Source: Aliamphritea ceti (lineage in GTDB: Bacteria > Pseudomonadota > Gammaproteobacteria > Pseudomonadales > Balneatricaceae). Taken from it: a stretch of DNA of 64,000 nucleotides. The notes under the pieces are model-generated. The model was not told the origin of the DNA. It saw nothing but the letters and a program-made list of their open reading frames with translations, and made no database searches. The stretch spans positions 2,914,001 to 2,978,000 of the forward strand of contig NZ_AP025282.1 of NCBI RefSeq assembly GCF_024347215.1. The letters run 5' to 3'. Positions 1 to 8,746 of this stretch are shown piece after piece. How positions within the stretch are numbered: position 1 is the first letter of the stretch; each line of letters starts with the position of its first letter. The translations under genes and the position numbers were made by a program.

Positions 1-1353
1 TAACAGACATTGACGCACAGCCTCTTCAAGCTCAGCAGACGGGCAGCTATCTGTCAGCAAAGCAAATTCATCTGCCCCCAGATGACACACTAGTTGAAAG
101 CCTTCAGCTTCGCTTAAACGCCTGGCAAGCTCTTGAATGACCAAATCCCCCACCTGATGCCCCAACGTATCATTAACGTCTTTAAGGCGACTCAGATTGA
201 GTTGAATAACAGCAAATGCGTCCCGCTGCTGACACAGGGTCTGTAAAATAATGTTAAGAAAATTTCGGTTTGGAAGATCAGTTAGCGGGTCATGATTTGC
301 CCTGTGTGACAGCGCCTGCTCACGGCTTAACACAGCTTCCTGCATGACATTAATCTCATCAGCAAGCTGGCCAAGCTCACTTTGATCATTAAGATTTATC
401 GTCTGATTATAATCACCGCTGGCAACAATTTTTGCCTGCTTCACTAAACGCTTAACCGGTCGGGTAATGGATGCAGAAATCCAGTAAGCACCTGCCAGAG
501 ACAACACCAGCGTACCCACTGCCAGAATTAACAGCTTCCACCACTGCTCCTGCAATACTTCAACAAAGTTTGCCCGCAAACCATACATAGCAACACCGAA
601 GCGCAAATGCTGATCGTCGGAAATCTGATGACTGATTGCAATAAACTGATCATCAATTTGCTGGTTATTAAGAATTTTTTCAGAGAAGCCCACATCTGCT
701 GTTGGCGATGAAGAAGCAACCAACCACCAGCCAGAATTACCCTGCACAACAAAATCGGTCTCAAGGCCGGTGATGCTCATGAACTCGGTCGCTAGCCGGG
801 CATCTACCTGAAAACCAAACATTACCCAACCAATCGTTTTCGCGCCTACCTTTACTGGTGAAAGACTTACCTGATATACATTATGATCGATTGCATAAAG
901 ATGCCCACGATCAACATTCATCATCCAATCCGAGTAACGAAACTGGACACCAGCTTCATCACCAGACCGAACCTTACGCTGGCCATCACCCTGCTCCATG
1001 CTCACCAACTGAGCACTGATAACACCTTCAGCAGATATCGTCATCGCCAAATCTGCATTAATTCGTTTGCGATGGTTATTCAGTGCAACCAGCAAGCTCC
1101 GCCGGTCTTCATTGAAAACCTGCTTAATACCATAGTCTTTAGAAACCGTTTCAGAGAATGCTGCGAGATACTCTATACGACTGGAAAATAACTCAGTAAA
1201 AACTGTTTTAGCAGTGGTCAGACGATTGCTAACCTCCTGCTGTTGCTGATTCTGGTTACCAACATACAGGGTCCAGAATGCCACCCCCTGCACAAATAAC
1301 AGAAGCAATACAAAGAAGCTGAAAATTTTACTTTGTAAGCTTTTCACGCCCAT
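1..1353 (-). CDS. Membrane GGDEF protein, 3' end cut by the window
   Basis: The reading frame runs open from an ATG at 1353 off the left edge (451 codons seen). It begins with a transmembrane helix (about residues 10-28), then a periplasmic sensor of about 230 residues resembling double-Cache domains, a second helix (about 268-288), a HAMP linker and a GGDEF domain that starts around residue 350 with NHDPLTDLPNR. The signature loop reads GADEF rather than GGDEF, so cyclase activity is uncertain. An EAL domain may follow beyond the edge. The start lies 8 bases after the stop of the upstream cupredoxin-like gene, which indicates one transcript and perhaps a shared sensory role. The domain reading is clear; the ligand is unknown. 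Confidence 0.85.
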   Translation of the reverse strand, partial: MGVKSLQSKIFSFFVLLLLFVQGVAFWTLYVGNQNQQQQEVSNRLTTAKTVFTELFSSRIEYLAAFSETVSKDYGIKQVFNEDRRSLLVALNNHRKRINADLAMTISAEGVISAQLVSMEQGDGQRKVRSGDEAGVQFRYSDWMMNVDRGHLYAIDHNVYQVSLSPVKVGAKTIGWVMFGFQVDARLATEFMSITGLETDFVVQGNSGWWLVASSSPTADVGFSEKILNNQQIDDQFIAISHQISDDQHLRFGVAMYGLRANFVEVLQEQWWKLLILAVGTLVLSLAGAYWISASITRPVKRLVKQAKIVASGDYNQTINLNDQSELGQLADEINVMQEAVLSREQALSHRANHDPLTDLPNRNFLNIILQTLCQQRDAFAVIQLNLSRLKDVNDTLGHQVGDLVIQELARRLSEAEGFQLVCHLGADEFALLTDSCPSAELEEAVRQCLL

Positions 1354-1361
1354 AAACTCAC

Positions 1362-2036
1362 TTAATAATCAGAGATAAAATCAAAATCGTCGTCGCTCTC
1401 CTGCGAAGGTACTGCTTCCATGCCATTAATCAGCTGAGCTGTAATCTGAATATCTTCATTCAGATCAATAACCTGTGCTTCACGATTATTCTCTGCCCTC
1501 AATTGAGGGTGCCAGACTGTCACTTTATAACGCCCCGTCTCTGACACATCAAAACTAACATTGCCCTGCGCGGCAGTTTTAGCGAATAAAGGGGTATCAA
1601 CCAATAAGATATAACCTGACATCCAGTCGTGAATATTGCATCCCATCGCAACTTCGCCCGCACTATTCAAGCCGTCTTGCAAACGCTTTTCACCAGCCTT
1701 AATTTTGAAGGAGAAACGTGAATCACCATCGACTGAATAAATGTGATGGGTAATATTATCCTGATTATCAAACAGCACATTATTACCTGCCTGAGAAACA
1801 CTCACATAAGGTGTAAATGACTTACCTTTCTGACCAACACTGATAACCTTATCGGTTGCAGGTAATTGCTGGCCATCAAGTGGCTCAGCATAAACCACCA
1901 TGCCTTCAAGAACTGCACCTGAGGCACTTTTCACATTGACGCTCAGCTCAACAGCCATTGCCGGTAGCGACATTAACAACCCTAATACCAAGGCTGTATT
2001 TTTACCTGCTTCAGGCACAAGCCCTAACCTATTCAA
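1362..2036 (-). CDS. Secreted cupredoxin-like protein (methylamine utilisation protein-like)
   Basis: A periplasmic protein of about 220 residues with a hydrophobic signal peptide ending SLPAMA. The mature part has a type-1-copper-like fold signature: a THHIYS histidine, then GCNIHDWM, where Cys, His and Met are spaced as copper ligands. This pattern is typical of proteins annotated as methylamine-utilisation or plastocyanin-like, but no methylamine dehydrogenase genes are nearby, so that name may mislead. The tail is acidic. The frame is open to a GTG at 2105, but the signal peptide fits a later start. TTG at 2036 has GGGAG nine bases upstream; GTG at 2018 is an alternative. It is the first gene of a pair with the membrane GGDEF protein, which suggests that copper or redox state is sensed. 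Confidence 0.75.
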   Translation of the reverse strand: MNRLGLVPEAGKNTALVLGLLMSLPAMAVELSVNVKSASGAVLEGMVVYAEPLDGQQLPATDKVISVGQKGKSFTPYVSVSQAGNNVLFDNQDNITHHIYSVDGDSRFSFKIKAGEKRLQDGLNSAGEVAMGCNIHDWMSGYILLVDTPLFAKTAAQGNVSFDVSETGRYKVTVWHPQLRAENNREAQVIDLNEDIQITAQLINGMEAVPSQESDDDFDFISDY

Positions 2037-2280
2037 CGTCACAATCTCCCAGTCACAACCGCAACAAACACCGTCAATAGCCTCAGTAAAAGTAGGTATA
2101 TTCACCCAGCATTCATCTAACGCCTGAACAATTTAGACCTGAATATACAGTATTATTCTCCTGCAACTTGTTGCAGAAAGTACATTTTTACGTAAATAAC
2201 ATCTCACTTTGTGTTTCATTTCGCAGTCAGTTTTCTAACTGCTCAGATAGTAATCAAACACCCGGATTGACTCAGTTTAA

Positions 2281-2308
2281 AAACAAAAAAGCCGGCAATA
2301 ATGCCGGC
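2281..2308 (-). terminator. Rho-independent terminator of ndh
   Basis: GCCGGC, loop ATTATT, GCCGGC, followed on the minus strand by TTTTTTGTTT. It sits 8 bases after the ndh stop codon. Confidence 0.9.
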
Positions 2309-2315
2309 CTTCTAT

Positions 2316-3605
2316 TTAATGCAGTTTGATTTTGGGCTGCACCATATGCCCTACTTTTTGTGCAAGAATCAGACACATACCTTTAAGCCACCCATGAATG
2401 CTGAGCTGATGCATTCGGTATAATGACATATACATAAGGCGTGCAATTTTCCCCTCCACAAACATAGTACCGCCGCTCAGGTTACCCATAAGGCTACCGA
2501 CTGTACTATAACGACTCAGATTAACCAGCGAACCATGGTCTTTATAAAAATAAGGCTTAACTGCTTTACCTTTCATCTGGCGACGTATATTAGCTGCAAT
2601 ATGACTGGCCATCTGGTGCGCCGACTGCGCTCTTGGTGGCACCCATGAACCATCTGGTTGCTGACAAGCGGCACAGTCACCAAGCACCCAGACATTATCA
2701 TCAACACTCGACTGTAAGCCGGGTTTCACCACAATCTGACCGCCACGACCCAACTCAAAATAACCAAGCTCACGAATAAAGTCCGGCGCCTTCACCCCCG
2801 CTGCCCAGACCATAAGATCCGCAGCAATCAGGTCATCATTCTGATCCACATAACCATCTTCATCTGCACGTGTGACCCGGGTATTCTCATGCACAATAAT
2901 GCCAAGCCGTTGCAGCTCCCGCCGTGCTGCCTGGGAAATTCTTGGCGGCAAGGCCGGTAGAATACTTGGACCAGCCTCAAGCAAATCCACTTGCAGACGG
3001 CTTGAAGACATATCCGGCATGCCATACTGTTTTAGCAAATTAGCTACGTGCGTCAGCTCTGCTGCGAGCTCAACACCTGTAGCCCCACCACCTACTATTG
3101 CTAACCTGAGCTTCTTATCAGAGCCTTGCTGATTTATCCGCATAAAGCTATTAAGTAAACCACGCTGGAAACGCTCCGCCTGCTGATGAGAGTCCAGAAA
3201 ATAACTATGTTCAGCAACACCCGGTGTACCAAAATCATTGCTAACGCTGCCCACAGCCATCACCAGGGTATCGTAGCGAATAGTTCTTTCCGGCAAGACC
3301 TGCACGCCGTATTCATCATCGACAGCAGCTAACTGGATACACTTTGCAGACGCATCCATACCGGTCATCGTACCCAGCTGAAACTGGTAATGATGCTGAC
3401 CACTGTGCGCACGATACGAAACACCATCAATACTCATATCAAGCGAACCCGTTGCCACTTCGTGCAACAATGGCTTCCAGATATGATTGGGATTACGGTC
3501 TACGAGAATAATTTTCGCCTGCTTCTTCTTGCCTAAATGACCACCTAAGCTTGCTGCCAGCTCAAGGCCTCCGGCCCCTCCTCCTACAATTACGATTGTT
3601 TGCAT
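2316..3605 (-). CDS. ndh: Type II NADH dehydrogenase (NDH-2)
   Basis: This is a single-subunit, non-proton-pumping NADH:quinone oxidoreductase that acts on the cytoplasmic face of the inner membrane. The 429 residues show an N-terminal FAD-binding Rossmann motif (VGGGAGGLE, residues 7-15), a central NADH-binding motif (VGGGATGVELAAEL, around residue 172) and the late FAD-contact motif VWVLGDCA. A hydrophobic or amphipathic C-terminus fits peripheral membrane attachment. Length and motif order match the family. The ATG at 3605 has GAGGAT upstream. It is transcribed alone and ends in a strong terminator. A related sulfide:quinone reductase is less likely because the redox cysteine pattern is absent. 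Confidence 0.92.
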   Translation of the reverse strand: MQTIVIVGGGAGGLELAASLGGHLGKKKQAKIILVDRNPNHIWKPLLHEVATGSLDMSIDGVSYRAHSGQHHYQFQLGTMTGMDASAKCIQLAAVDDEYGVQVLPERTIRYDTLVMAVGSVSNDFGTPGVAEHSYFLDSHQQAERFQRGLLNSFMRINQQGSDKKLRLAIVGGGATGVELAAELTHVANLLKQYGMPDMSSSRLQVDLLEAGPSILPALPPRISQAARRELQRLGIIVHENTRVTRADEDGYVDQNDDLIAADLMVWAAGVKAPDFIRELGYFELGRGGQIVVKPGLQSSVDDNVWVLGDCAACQQPDGSWVPPRAQSAHQMASHIAANIRRQMKGKAVKPYFYKDHGSLVNLSRYSTVGSLMGNLSGGTMFVEGKIARLMYMSLYRMHQLSIHGWLKGMCLILAQKVGHMVQPKIKLH

Positions 3606-3799
3606 GGTAAATCCTCAAAATAAAGTCAGCTTAAGCCACTGTTTTTAAATTAAAAACCAATAGCTTAAGCTCACCTTATTCGAGAGATCATTGTTATTCT
3701 GCCAAACAGAAAATAGCAGAGACACATAAAGAAATATTTACGGGTACATACAATAGACTAAAGTATATCCAGCCGCTATACCCATTACAGAATAGGCAC

Positions 3800-4162
3800 T
3801 TAGCCTGCCAAATGACAACTTCCATGCATCAGCTGATTTGCTTCAGCAGGCAGATTAATATCCAACGTAGATACAGACAGTAAGGCAAGATTCGATAAGC
3901 GGTTAAATCTCAGCGTTCGCTTATTCATTACGACGACAGTCAAACCGTTTAGCATGGTGTAATGCCTGAACTCAGCAGCTTCGTAACTTACCTGATGCTG
4001 ATACAGCATAAAATAATCAGCACTGTCCGCCAGCTTGCATAGGAACTCTTCGCCGGGTACCTGCACAGATATCCTTTCTGGTACCTGGGTAGCCCTGGAT
4101 GCTGTAACCAACAAAACGCCCACCATAAGAAATATTACATTTCTAATCAGTAATCGCATCAT
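3800..4162 (-). CDS. Small secreted protein of unknown function
   Basis: I do not recognise this 120-residue protein. It begins with a convincing signal peptide (basic MMRLLIRN, a hydrophobic core, cleavage probably after SRA or TQA), giving a mature protein of about 95 residues. Two cysteines remain (around positions 42 and 116), which could form a disulfide in the periplasm. There is no lipobox and no further membrane segment. It stands alone between ndh and clpX, both on the same strand but separated by terminators or gaps. Codon use looks like the neighbours. It is probably a real periplasmic protein, but the function is not deducible. Confidence 0.65.
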   Translation of the reverse strand: MMRLLIRNVIFLMVGVLLVTASRATQVPERISVQVPGEEFLCKLADSADYFMLYQHQVSYEAAEFRHYTMLNGLTVVVMNKRTLRFNRLSNLALLSVSTLDINLPAEANQLMHGSCHLAG

Positions 4163-4336
4163 AGATTCACAGCGCTAAAACAGCGCCGCCCCTCAACCAT
4201 TTAATACCCAAGTATAGCGCTACCCTGTATGCACACTAAAAGCCAACTTAAATACACCCATTCACGCAAAGTTTAGATAACTGAATACGAACGTCTATAT
4301 ATTTAGCAAGTAAGACCTAGCTCTGACAGACAGGCA

Positions 4337-4370
4337 TAAAAAAAGGGTAGCCTTAGCTACCCTTTTTATC
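4337..4370 (-). terminator. Terminator after clpX
   Basis: GGGTAGC, loop TAAG, GCTACCC, followed on the minus strand by TTTTTTTATG. A weaker T run on the other side could make it bidirectional. It ends the tig-clpP-clpX run, so no lon gene is co-transcribed here. Confidence 0.9.
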
Positions 4371-4397
4371 AGCACTGATTCTGCCTAGACTAAAAAA

Positions 4398-5690
4398 TCA
4401 CTCTTCAGCAGCAGCTTTAGGCTGTTCAATATTTTCATAAATCATCATTGGTTCAGACTCACCTCTAATGACGCCTTCATCAATAACAACTTTACTGACA
4501 TTTTCCTGAGACGGTAGTGAATACATGGTATCCAACAAAGTCTCTTCCAGAATCGATCGAAGACCACGCGCACCCGTCTTACGGGCCAGCGCCTTCTGAG
4601 CAACCGCATGCAAGGCCGACTCACGGAAATCAAGCTCAGCACCTTCCATATCGAACAAAGCGCCATACTGCTTAGTCAGCGAGTTTTTAGGCTCAGTCAG
4701 AATCTGGATTAACGCACCTTCATCAAGCTCTGCCAGTGTTGCCAGCATTGGCAAACGACCAACAAACTCAGGAATCAGACCGTATTTCACCAAATCTTCA
4801 GCTTCCAGATCACGTAGAACATCAGTAACATTCTTAGCATCATCTTTACTGCTAACTGTCGCACTAAAACCTATAGAGCTCTTTTCGCTACGGCTACGGA
4901 TAACCTGATCCAGACCAGCAAAAGCACCACCACAGATGAACAGGATGTTAGATGTATCAACCTGCAAAAACTCCTGCTGAGGATGCTTACGACCACCCTG
5001 CGGGGGCACTGAAGCAACAGTACCCTCAATCAGCTTAAGCAATGCCTGCTGAACACCTTCACCGGACACGTCACGGGTGATTGAAGGATTATCTGACTTA
5101 CGTGAAATCTTATCGATCTCATCAATGTAGACAATGCCCAACTGAGCTTTCTCAACATCGTAATCACACTTTTGCAGCAGCTTCTGAATGATGTTTTCAA
5201 CATCTTCACCTACATAACCGGCTTCAGTCAGCGTAGTAGCATCTGCAATGGTGAAGGGTACGTTAAGCATACGCGCCAACGTTTGAGCAAGTAATGTTTT
5301 ACCACTACCAGTAGGACCTATCAGCAGGATATTACTCTTGCCAAGCTCTACTTCACCATTATTATTTTGCTGAAAACGTAACCGTTTATAGTGGTTATAA
5401 ACCGCAACAGACAGAACCTTTTTCGCACGTTCCTGACCAATGACATATTCGTCCAGATTGTGCTTAATTTCAGCAGGTGTTGGCAGATCATCGCTCTGCT
5501 CAACATCTTCATTAATCTGCTGCGTTTCTTCTGTGATAATGTCATTACACAGATCAACACACTCATCACAGATAAATACCGAGGGACCTGCAATCAGCTT
5601 TTTAACTTCGTCCTGACCTTTACCGCAGAACGAGCAATACAGCGTTTTGCTGTCATCGCCATTATCTTTGCCGTTGATATCGTCTGACAT
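4398..5690 (-). CDS. clpX: ATP-dependent Clp protease ATP-binding subunit ClpX
   Basis: This AAA+ unfoldase forms a hexamer that recognises, unfolds and feeds substrates such as SsrA-tagged proteins into ClpP. The 430 residues have the N-terminal zinc finger (CSFCGKGQ ... CDECVDLC, residues 19-47), Walker A GPTGSGKT (about 123-130), the pore loop GYVGED, Walker B IVYIDEID, and an IGF loop (SSIGFSA, about 276) that docks on ClpP. Everything expected is present. It lies 166 bases downstream of clpP on the same strand, the usual order. That gap leaves room for its own promoter, though I could not pick a convincing one. Confidence 0.98.
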   Translation of the reverse strand: MSDDINGKDNGDDSKTLYCSFCGKGQDEVKKLIAGPSVFICDECVDLCNDIITEETQQINEDVEQSDDLPTPAEIKHNLDEYVIGQERAKKVLSVAVYNHYKRLRFQQNNNGEVELGKSNILLIGPTGSGKTLLAQTLARMLNVPFTIADATTLTEAGYVGEDVENIIQKLLQKCDYDVEKAQLGIVYIDEIDKISRKSDNPSITRDVSGEGVQQALLKLIEGTVASVPPQGGRKHPQQEFLQVDTSNILFICGGAFAGLDQVIRSRSEKSSIGFSATVSSKDDAKNVTDVLRDLEAEDLVKYGLIPEFVGRLPMLATLAELDEGALIQILTEPKNSLTKQYGALFDMEGAELDFRESALHAVAQKALARKTGARGLRSILEETLLDTMYSLPSQENVSKVVIDEGVIRGESEPMMIYENIEQPKAAAEE

Positions 5691-5856
5691 TCAACTACCT
5701 CTTTCCTCAGGCGGCCATTGCTGAAGCTGACCACCATCTAATATATATCTTCCGCCATGCTGATAATTATAGCGGTTCACAACTTTGGAGCAGCCTCTAA
5801 TGTCGCATAATAAGTGCTAAAACTGTAGCACACGACAAATATCAGCATTCAAAAGT

Positions 5857-6477
5857 TTAGCGACGTTCCATCACCGCATCAATCAAACCATACTCCACCG
5901 CAGCTTGCGGTGACATAAAGTTATCCCGATCAGTGTCGCGGGAAATCACTTCCAGATCCTGATTCGTATGCTGAGCCATAATACCATTCAGGCGCTCACG
6001 AATAGACAGAATTTCTTTCGTATGAATTTCAATATCAGTTGCCTGGCCCTGATAGCCACCCAGCGGCTGATGAATCATCATTCGAGAGTTTGGCAAGCAG
6101 TAACGCTTACCTGCAGCACCACCAGTTAAAAGCAATGCCCCCATGCTAGCCGCCTGACCAATACACATAGTGCTTACATCTGGCTTAATAAACTGCATAG
6201 TATCGTAAATTGACAAACCGGCAGTAACAGAACCACCCGGTGAGTTAATGTACAGGTGAATATCCTTATCAGGATTTTCAGACTCCAGGAACAGTAACTG
6301 AGCTACGACCAGGTTAGCCATATGATCTTCGACCTGACCCACCATAAAAATTACGCGTTCTTTAAGTAACCGGGAGTAAATGTCATAAGAACGCTCGCCG
6401 CGAGCAGTTTGCTCAACAACCATAGGTACCAGACCGCTGCTGGTGATCATTGTTGGGCCGTTATAAGTTTGCGACAT
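5857..6477 (-). CDS. clpP: ATP-dependent Clp protease proteolytic subunit ClpP
   Basis: This serine peptidase forms a 14-mer barrel and degrades proteins delivered by ClpX or ClpA. The catalytic Ser is in GQAASMGALL, His in MMIHQPLGG and Asp in SRDTDRDNFMS; the oxyanion-site motif SPGGSV is intact. The start at 6477 (MSQTYNG) is preferred over the longer frame that begins at 6522 because AAAGGAGAG lies just upstream and the 206-residue product matches the family length. It lies between tig and clpX in the standard order. Confidence 0.97.
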   Translation of the reverse strand: MSQTYNGPTMITSSGLVPMVVEQTARGERSYDIYSRLLKERVIFMVGQVEDHMANLVVAQLLFLESENPDKDIHLYINSPGGSVTAGLSIYDTMQFIKPDVSTMCIGQAASMGALLLTGGAAGKRYCLPNSRMMIHQPLGGYQGQATDIEIHTKEILSIRERLNGIMAQHTNQDLEVISRDTDRDNFMSPQAAVEYGLIDAVMERR

Positions 6478-6607
6478 ACCTATTCTCTCCTTTGATCCTG
6501 AACTCGGTGCCCTACAAACCAAATAAAAGCACCCTGAAAAGCAAAAACGGCGGCCGACTTTACGCCGACAGCCGTTATTTTATAAACGCAAATCAAGCAG
6601 TTGGCAA

Positions 6608-7954
6608 TTATGCTTCTGCTTCAACCTCTGCGTCTTCGTCCTGTGCTTTTGGCTCAGCAGGCTTGATAGCGTCTTCATAGCTCAGTTCTACGTCTGTTAC
6701 CTTAGCGGCATCCAGTAGCAGATCCAGAACCTGATCTTCCATCACCAGGCTCTTAACCTGACCCAGCATTTCTTCATTGCTGTTGTACCAGTCAATAACT
6801 TGCTGTGGATCCTGATAAGTAGCAGCCAGCTCGTCAATTGTAGTCTTAACACGCTCATCATCAACTGTCAGTTCGTTTGCTTTGATTACTTCGTTAACCA
6901 GCAAACCAACTTTTACACGCTGCTCAGACTGTGCCTGGAACATTTCTTTAGGCAGCATTTCTGGATCGATGTTCGCTTCTGCACCACCGAACTGCTGAAT
7001 AGCCTGACGACGCATAGCATCGATCTCGTTATCAATCAGCGCGGCAGGAACATCAATTGCGTTCAGCTCAACCAGTTGACCGAAAACAGCTTCTTTCAGC
7101 TTGCTCTTCAGCGCTTGCTTAACTTCACGCTCCATGTTCTTGCGAACTTCAACTTTGAAGCTATCAACGTTGTTTTCTTCCAGACCAAACTTAGCGAAGA
7201 ACTCTTCGTTAAGCTCTGGCAACTGCTGCTCAGAAACAGACTGCACAGTCGTTTTGAATACTGCAGCTTTACCTTTCAGCTCTTCAGACTGGTAGTCATC
7301 AGGGAAAGTTACGTTCAGCTCAACATCTGCACCGGCTTTAGCGCCTTCCAGACCAGCTTCGAAACCTGGGATCATAGTATTGGAACCCAGTACCAGATCC
7401 ATACCTTCGCCCTTACCACCTTCAAACGCTTCACCATCGATGAAACCTTCAAAGTCAATCTTAACCTGATCGCCGTCTGCAGCAGCACGCTCTACAGCAA
7501 CCCAGTCAGACTGCTGCTTACGCAGAGTTTCAATCATCTGCTCCAGATCTTCATCTTTTACTTCAGCGCTGTTCTTTTCGATTTCAGCAGCAGAGAAGTC
7601 AGCCAATGCGATTTCTGGGTAAACTTCAAAAGTAGCGGTGTAAGAGAACTCTTCACCTTCTTTATCATTTTTGAATTCAATATTTGGACCGCCAGCAGGT
7701 GTCAGGTTTTCCTGCTGAGTTGCCTGGTAGAAGCTTTCCTGAATAACTTCACCAATTACTTCCTGACGAATCCCTTTACCGTAGCGCTTCTTAACTACTT
7801 TGGTCGGAACCTTACCAGGACGGAAACCGTCAATACGTACTGTACGGGCTGTTTGCTGCACACGCTGAGCAACATCATTGTCTACACGCTCGGCCGGTAC
7901 AACAACAGTCACTTGACGTTCTAGACCAGTAGTCGTTTCTACAGAAACTTGCAT
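6608..7954 (-). CDS. tig: Trigger factor, ribosome-associated chaperone and peptidyl-prolyl isomerase
   Basis: This protein binds ribosomal protein L23 at the exit tunnel and shields nascent chains. The ribosome-binding signature GFRPGKVP is near residue 45. An FKBP-type isomerase domain follows in the middle (around 150-240, with VKIDFEGFIDGEAFEGG), then the long helical chaperone arms. The start at 7954 (MQVSVETT) has GAGGAA upstream. The open frame continues back to 8089, but that stretch is untranslated leader. At 448 residues the length is normal. It is the first gene of the tig-clpP-clpX run and lies downstream of the tRNA operon terminator. Confidence 0.97.
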   Translation of the reverse strand: MQVSVETTTGLERQVTVVVPAERVDNDVAQRVQQTARTVRIDGFRPGKVPTKVVKKRYGKGIRQEVIGEVIQESFYQATQQENLTPAGGPNIEFKNDKEGEEFSYTATFEVYPEIALADFSAAEIEKNSAEVKDEDLEQMIETLRKQQSDWVAVERAAADGDQVKIDFEGFIDGEAFEGGKGEGMDLVLGSNTMIPGFEAGLEGAKAGADVELNVTFPDDYQSEELKGKAAVFKTTVQSVSEQQLPELNEEFFAKFGLEENNVDSFKVEVRKNMEREVKQALKSKLKEAVFGQLVELNAIDVPAALIDNEIDAMRRQAIQQFGGAEANIDPEMLPKEMFQAQSEQRVKVGLLVNEVIKANELTVDDERVKTTIDELAATYQDPQQVIDWYNSNEEMLGQVKSLVMEDQVLDLLLDAAKVTDVELSYEDAIKPAEPKAQDEDAEVEAEA

Positions 7955-8135
7955 GGAATTCCTCACAAAAAAATTATTTGTATCGTTACAAATCAAATCA
8001 CTTACAACCTGCATGCTCTTGAAGCCAAAGCACTCTAACGCAAACAGGGCCAGAATATCTAAAGGCGGGAATTTTCCGGCAAGCAGCAAGAATAGTCAAG
8101 TGAAAAGCACTGAAATAGCCAGTAAACAGCAGACA

Positions 8136-8159
8136 TAAAAAAACCGCCATAAGGCAGCA
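8136..8159 (-). terminator. Terminator of the tRNA operon
   Basis: On the minus strand GCTGCC, loop TTAT, GGCGGT (six pairs, two of them G-U), then seven T. It lies 48 bases after the last tRNA and about 180 bases before the tig start. Confidence 0.7.
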
Positions 8160-8206
8160 TCTAAAATCGTAATACAGAGAAGATACAACAAACAAGAAAA
8201 GGAAAT

Positions 8207-8283
8207 TGGGGTGGACGATGGGGCTTGAACCCACGACCGCCGGAATCACAATCCGGAGCTCTACCAACTGAGCTACGCCCACC
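8207..8283 (-). tRNA. tRNA-His (GTG), downstream copy
   Basis: Folds as a complete cloverleaf with anticodon GTG in the loop TTGTGAT. It has the extra 5' G (position -1) opposite C73 that marks tRNA-His, and an encoded CCA. The sequence is identical, over all 77 bases, to the copy at 8408-8484. It is the last gene of a four-tRNA minus-strand operon. Confidence 0.97.
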
Positions 8284-8312
8284 ATATTCCCTACAGGAGG
8301 AGTCTTACTAAA

Positions 8313-8397
8313 TGGTGCGGACGGAGAGACTCGAACTCTCACACCTTGCGGCACTGGAACCTAAATCCAGCGTGTCTACCAATTTCACCACGTCCGC
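8313..8397 (-). tRNA. tRNA-Leu (TAG)
   Basis: An 85-base class II tRNA with the long variable arm of leucine tRNAs (TGCCGCAAGGTGT region), anticodon TAG in the loop ATTTAGG, and an encoded CCA. It lies between the two identical tRNA-His genes. Confidence 0.97.
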
Positions 8398-8407
8398 TTA
8401 TATGCAA

Positions 8408-8484
8408 TGGGGTGGACGATGGGGCTTGAACCCACGACCGCCGGAATCACAATCCGGAGCTCTACCAACTGAGCTACGCCCACC
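8408..8484 (-). tRNA. tRNA-His (GTG), upstream copy
   Basis: Same 77 bases as the copy at 8207-8283, with anticodon GTG, the G(-1):C73 pair and an encoded CCA. It lies between tRNA-Arg and tRNA-Leu. Confidence 0.97.
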
Positions 8485-8510
8485 ATAACATATAACTTAC
8501 TTTTCCAAAC

Positions 8511-8587
8511 TGGCGGGCCAAGAAGGATTCGAACCCTCGACCACCGCCTTAGAAGGGCGGTGCTCTATCCAGCTGAGCTATTGGCCC
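8511..8587 (-). tRNA. tRNA-Arg (TCT)
   Basis: A complete 77-base cloverleaf with anticodon TCT in the loop CTTCTAA closed by CCGCC/GGCGG, and an encoded CCA. It reads AGA codons. It is the first gene of the Arg-His-Leu-His operon. Confidence 0.97.
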
Positions 8588-8712
8588 ATATTGGAAAAGC
8601 TTACTCTATGAACAACTAACATTCTATCCATTGAGCTTCAGGCGTTTAACTTCCCGAACCCCTGATCTTTCGGCCCTCCGCGTTACCGCGTCAGTGCCTC
8701 GTCTCAAGGTGG
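8588..8712 (-). other. 5' leader of the tRNA operon
   Basis: About 125 bases between the probable transcription start and tRNA-Arg. It contains a CGCGGTAACGCG hairpin and, nearer the tRNA, AGCTCAATGGATAGAATG, which resembles a tRNA D-arm without the rest of a cloverleaf. The remainder of the 8588-9027 gap holds the promoter and, to its right, about 280 bases in which I see nothing beyond the ribosome binding site of the next gene. Confidence 0.45.
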
Positions 8713-8719
8713 TGCGCAT

Positions 8720-8746
8720 ATTATATATGAGCCCCTTTGGCGTCAA
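8720..8746 (-). promoter_or_regulatory. Promoter of the tRNA operon
   Basis: On the minus strand TTGACG, a 15-base spacer, TATAAT, then a GC-rich discriminator (ATGCGC) typical of stringently controlled stable-RNA promoters. The spacer is shorter than the usual 17. Confidence 0.7.

Noticed and set aside
1362..2036. Part of a methylamine utilisation cluster
   Set aside because: No methylamine dehydrogenase or maturation genes nearby; only the cupredoxin-like family name suggests it.
6800..7924. Long plus-strand open frame (374 codons) opposite tig
   Set aside because: It lies wholly antisense to a clear trigger factor gene and its translation has no recognisable domain; it is a by-product of tig codon use.
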